64,000 nucleotides of DNA from Halomonas alkalisoli (GTDB lineage: Bacteria > Pseudomonadota > Gammaproteobacteria > Pseudomonadales > Halomonadaceae). Location: the NCBI RefSeq assembly GCF_021412585.1, contig NZ_JAKCMI010000024.1, forward strand, positions 18,240-82,239, read 5' to 3'. Position 1 is the stretch's first letter. Each line of letters opens with the position of its first letter. The notes under the pieces are model-generated. The model saw only the letters and a program-made list of their open reading frames with translations, was not told the origin of the DNA and did not search any database. Of the stretch, positions 60,992 to 64,000 are shown piece by piece. The translations under genes and the position numbers were made by a program.

Positions 60992-62071
60992 ATGCACTAC
61001 CCCTGGAAGCTTACCTTGGCAGTGACCGGCGCCACGCTCCTTGGCAGCAGTCTTGCCTATGCCGCGACGCCGGACCTGTCCGACCCGCCCCCCATCGAAG
61101 GTGAAGTGATCACCGAGGATCTCGGTTCACACACCATCCGTGTCGGCCTCGGCCTGGCCGAGACCTCGCCGCTCTACATTTCCACCCAGTACTTCGGCGA
61201 CATTCTCGCCGAACGCACCGAGGGTCGTTTGACCGTCAATGTCTTCCCCAACAGCCAGCTGGGCGACGATGCCCAGATGATGGAAATGCTGCAGACGGGT
61301 TCGCTGGACATGACCATTCCCTCGACCTCGCCAGCCACCACCTATGTCCCGGAACTCGCCGTCTTCGACCTGCCATTCCTGCTGCCGACCCGTGAAGCCG
61401 CCATCGCCGTGCTGGAAAGCGATGTCGCCCTCGGGCTGCTCGACAAGTTCGAGGGTACCGGCATCAAGGCCTTCGCCTATCACGAGAACGGCTATCGCCA
61501 GCTGACCAACAGTGTGCGTGCCGTCGAATCTCCCGACGATGTTGCCGGGCTCGACGTCAGCGGCCTGACCATTCGCACCATGGAAAATCCGGTCCAGCTG
61601 AGCATCTGGGAAGCCTTGGGCGCCAACCCCACGCCAATGGCCTTCGGCGAGGTCTTCTCGGCCATGGAGCAGGGCGTCATCGACGGCCAGGAGAACCCCT
61701 GGAGCACCATCCTGACCTCCAACTTCCACGAGGTGCAGGACTACGGCTCCGAGACACGCCACGTCTACACCCCCTTCATCATCATGATGTCGGAGCGCAC
61801 CTGGGATCGCCTCGACCCGGCCTATCAGGAGCTGGTGCAGGAAGCGGCCCAGGAGGCAGCGGCCTACGAGATCCAGCTGGCCACCGAGTACGACGACTGG
61901 GCCCGTGACCAGCTCGAGGAGCGCGGCATGCAGATCACCCGCCTCGACGACGACCAGATCGCCGCCTTCCAGGAAGCGGTGCAGCCCGTCTACGAGCAGT
62001 GGGGGCCGCGTATCGGAGAAGACCTGGTCGCCGAGATCCAGCAGATCGTCGAAAACACCATGAACGATTGA
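60992..62071 (+). CDS. dctP: TRAP transporter substrate-binding protein (DctP family)
   Basis: The 359-residue protein has a signal peptide (MHYPWKLTLAVTGATLLGSS, cleaved near AYAA). The DctP fold includes VFPNSQLGDDAQMMEMLQTGSLDM near residue 85, GLTIRTMENPVQLSIWEALGA near 190 and VIDGQENPWSTI near 225. It binds a carboxylate, commonly a sugar acid or dicarboxylate. GGAGA precedes the ATG. A longer start at 60779 is rejected because the signal peptide would be internal. It leads the DctPQM operon. Confidence 0.93.
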   Translation: MHYPWKLTLAVTGATLLGSSLAYAATPDLSDPPPIEGEVITEDLGSHTIRVGLGLAETSPLYISTQYFGDILAERTEGRLTVNVFPNSQLGDDAQMMEMLQTGSLDMTIPSTSPATTYVPELAVFDLPFLLPTREAAIAVLESDVALGLLDKFEGTGIKAFAYHENGYRQLTNSVRAVESPDDVAGLDVSGLTIRTMENPVQLSIWEALGANPTPMAFGEVFSAMEQGVIDGQENPWSTILTSNFHEVQDYGSETRHVYTPFIIMMSERTWDRLDPAYQELVQEAAQEAAAYEIQLATEYDDWARDQLEERGMQITRLDDDQIAAFQEAVQPVYEQWGPRIGEDLVAEIQQIVENTMND

Positions 62072-62140
62072 CCCGGAAGGACGACGACAGGCGCGGGCCA
62101 TAGGTTGGTCCGCGTGCGTCTGCCTGCCATTGGAGCGCCC

Positions 62141-62713
62141 ATGAATACCTTTCACTCGCCGCCCCCTGACCCGGCCGAATACCTCGACGACCCCAACCGC
62201 AAGGCGCTGGAGCTCGACATCGAGACTCGCAAGGGACCGGCGCTGTTCCGCTGGCTGACGGTGCTCATGGAGCACCTGATCGCCACGATCCTGGTGGCGT
62301 TGATCGTGTCGGTGTCGGCCAACGTCATCGGGCGCTCGCTGCTCAATCACTCACTGCCCTGGGCCGACGAGCTGGCCCGCATGCTGTTCATCTGGCTGAT
62401 CTTCATCGGCGCCGCGGCGGCCTTCGCCCGCTATGAACACATCGCCGTGGACTTCCTGGTGCGCCGCCTCAAGCCCCGCGCCGCCCATGTGCTCTACCTG
62501 ATCCAGCACCTGATCATCACCGGCCTGATGGGCGTGCTGATCTGGGGCGGCTACGTCGTGATCTCCCGTTCCACCGGGCGTACCGCCATCCTCGGCGTGC
62601 CCTGGAACCTGATCAATGTCTCGCTGGTGCTCTGCGCGACCTTTATCGGCGCCGTGGCCATCTGGCGCGCCTGGCGCAGTATCACCCTCATTCGCACCGG
62701 CCAGGAGGCGTAG
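62141..62713 (+). CDS. dctQ: TRAP transporter small permease (DctQ family)
   Basis: The 190-residue protein has four transmembrane helices after a hydrophilic 40-residue N-terminus and the DctQ motif LPWADELARMLFIWLIFIGAAAAFARYEHIAVDF near residues 70-103. It forms the membrane complex with DctM. The start at 62141 has GGAGCG upstream. It stops three bases before dctM, so the genes are co-transcribed. Confidence 0.93.
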   Translation: MNTFHSPPPDPAEYLDDPNRKALELDIETRKGPALFRWLTVLMEHLIATILVALIVSVSANVIGRSLLNHSLPWADELARMLFIWLIFIGAAAAFARYEHIAVDFLVRRLKPRAAHVLYLIQHLIITGLMGVLIWGGYVVISRSTGRTAILGVPWNLINVSLVLCATFIGAVAIWRAWRSITLIRTGQEA

Positions 62714-62716
62714 CCC

Positions 62717-64000
62717 ATGCTGTGGATCTTTCTTGGCATCCTGTTCGCCTCCATCGCCCTGGGCCTGCCGATCGCCTTCGGCCTCGGCGTGGCCGCGGTG
62801 GTGCTGGCGGTGATGTCCGACATTCCCCTGTCGATCCTGATCGAGCAGTCGGTGCGCGGGGTCAACAACTTCCCGCTGCTGGCGATTCCCTTCTTCATCC
62901 TGGTGGGTGAAGTGATGAGCGCCGGCGGCATCGCCCGGCGGCTGATGGAGCTGGCCGGTGCGCTGGTCGGTTTCGTGCGCGGCGGCCTGGGCCAGGTGGC
63001 GATCACCGGCTCGATGTTCTTCGGCGGCATCAGCGGCTCGGCGGTGGCGGACACCGCCGCCACCGGCTCGATGATGATCCCCTCGATGAAGCAGCAGGGT
63101 TACTCCGCCCCGCATGCCACGGCGATCAACACGGTCTCCTCCGTCATCGGCATCATCATCCCCCCCTCGATTCCGCTGATCCTGTTCGGCATCGTCACCG
63201 AGACCTCGATCAGCCGTCTGTTCATCGCCGGCATCGTGCCGGGCCTGCTGATCGGCTTCGGGCTGATGGTCACCACCTTCATCATGGCGACCCTGGAACA
63301 CGCCGGGAAGACCCGCAAGTTCCGCCTCGACCTGCTGTGGCAGGCCTTCAAGGCCGCCTGGCTGGCCCTGGTGCTTCCGGTGATCGTGATCGGCGGCATC
63401 ATCGGCGGGGTGTTCACCGCCACCGAGGCGGCGGTAGCCGCGCTGCTCTACTCGCTGTTCATCTCGCTGGTCTTCTATCGCGAGTTCCACCCGCGCGCCC
63501 TGTGGGGCATGCTGATCCGCACCGCTCGCCTGACCGGCATGGTCCTGCTGCTGCTGGCCTTCGCCACGGTGATCGCCTGGTTCCTGACCATCAACATGGT
63601 GCCCCAGACCCTGGTGCGCCAGGTGCAGGCGATCACCCAGGACCCGTTCTGGCTGCTGATGATCGTGGCCGCGCTGCTGCTGCTGGTGGGCTTCGTGATG
63701 GACCTGACCCCGGCCATGGTGATCATGGCGCCGATGCTGACGCCGATCGTCACCACGGTGGGCGTCGATCCGGCCTACTTCGGGGTGCTGATGGCCTTCA
63801 TCCTCGGCATCGGGCTGCTGACGCCGCCGGTGGGCACCTGCCTCTATGTGGGCTGCGGGGTGGGCAAGGTCTCGATGGAGTCGCTGGTCAAGGCCATGCT
63901 GCCGTATTACGCGGCGCTGCTGGTGGTGCTGGTGATCCTGATCGCCTTCCCCGGCATCGTCACCTGGCTGCCCGACATCACCGCCGTGCGCGGCAACTGA
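62717..64000 (+). CDS. dctM: TRAP transporter large permease (DctM family)
   Basis: The 427-residue protein has about twelve hydrophobic helices. DctM signatures include FFGGISGSAVADTAATGSMM near residue 100 and ILGIGLLTPPVGTCLYVGCG near residue 370. It carries the sodium-coupled transport path and works with the DctP binding protein and DctQ. The stop codon is the last three bases of the window, so the gene is complete. Whether further pathway genes follow cannot be seen. Confidence 0.95.
   Translation: MLWIFLGILFASIALGLPIAFGLGVAAVVLAVMSDIPLSILIEQSVRGVNNFPLLAIPFFILVGEVMSAGGIARRLMELAGALVGFVRGGLGQVAITGSMFFGGISGSAVADTAATGSMMIPSMKQQGYSAPHATAINTVSSVIGIIIPPSIPLILFGIVTETSISRLFIAGIVPGLLIGFGLMVTTFIMATLEHAGKTRKFRLDLLWQAFKAAWLALVLPVIVIGGIIGGVFTATEAAVAALLYSLFISLVFYREFHPRALWGMLIRTARLTGMVLLLLAFATVIAWFLTINMVPQTLVRQVQAITQDPFWLLMIVAALLLLVGFVMDLTPAMVIMAPMLTPIVTTVGVDPAYFGVLMAFILGIGLLTPPVGTCLYVGCGVGKVSMESLVKAMLPYYAALLVVLVILIAFPGIVTWLPDITAVRGN

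Overview
The window is GC-rich (roughly 60-65 %), densely coding gammaproteobacterial chromosome. TenA and ThiC behind TPP riboswitches, a phasin, an osmotically relevant MscS channel, compatible-solute/polyamine-type ABC transport, TRAP transport and aldonate dehydratases together suggest a halophilic Halomonadaceae (Halomonas-like) bacterium. This is inferred from gene content and protein style only. No rRNA, tRNA, CRISPR array or intact insertion sequence was seen.

Layout. 1-2.7 kb: truncated ORF tail, a zinc-ribbon methyltransferase, a VOC protein, a DUF4870 membrane protein and a lipid A-type acyltransferase. 2.8-6.1 kb: two TPP riboswitches, one before tenA and one before thiC. 6.2-7.6 kb: a solitary CARF-nuclease-like (Can2/Card1, DUF1887) gene whose stop codon lies in the first unit of an 18-bp tandem repeat. 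7.7-9.2 kb: outer-membrane beta-barrel protein and a DMT exporter. 9.4-12.8 kb: ackA-pta. 12.8-18.6 kb: thiO and a four-gene polyamine-type ABC transporter. 18.9-25.8 kb: phospholipid-type methyltransferase, class V aminotransferase, CBS-BON protein, and an MscS channel followed by an unknown membrane protein. 25.9-30.5 kb: amidoligase-glutamine amidotransferase pair, osmC, aldo/keto reductase, DUF1415 protein, endonuclease V. 30.6-35.2 kb: sbcDC.

35.3-41 kb is the accessory part: phasin, alpha/beta hydrolase, a ccdAB toxin-antitoxin pair with a near-perfect operator, a frameshifted membrane gene, and a Fic gene. The Fic gene is translationally coupled to the first codons of an hsdM, which is fused directly to what looks like the tail of an hsdS. 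This is a deletion scar of a type I restriction-modification locus. Two tandem copies of a symmetric AT-rich motif lie upstream of fic. katG, an argE-like M20 peptidase and a membrane-anchored thioredoxin-like protein follow.

45.3-64.0 kb is a sugar/sugar-acid catabolic region with two transport systems. One minus-strand operon (SDR, ABC ATPase, permease, binding protein, sugar isomerase, Gfo/Idh/MocA oxidoreductase, aldose epimerase, SMP-30 lactonase) diverges from a ROK regulator. A second minus-strand unit (IlvD/Edd dehydratase, DMT permease, GntR/FCD regulator, second IlvD/Edd dehydratase) diverges from a DctPQM TRAP transporter. Together they look like uptake of a sugar, oxidation to lactone, hydrolysis to aldonate and dehydration to a 2-keto-3-deoxy acid. 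The final aldolase or dehydrogenase is not in the window. The substrate cannot be named from sequence alone.
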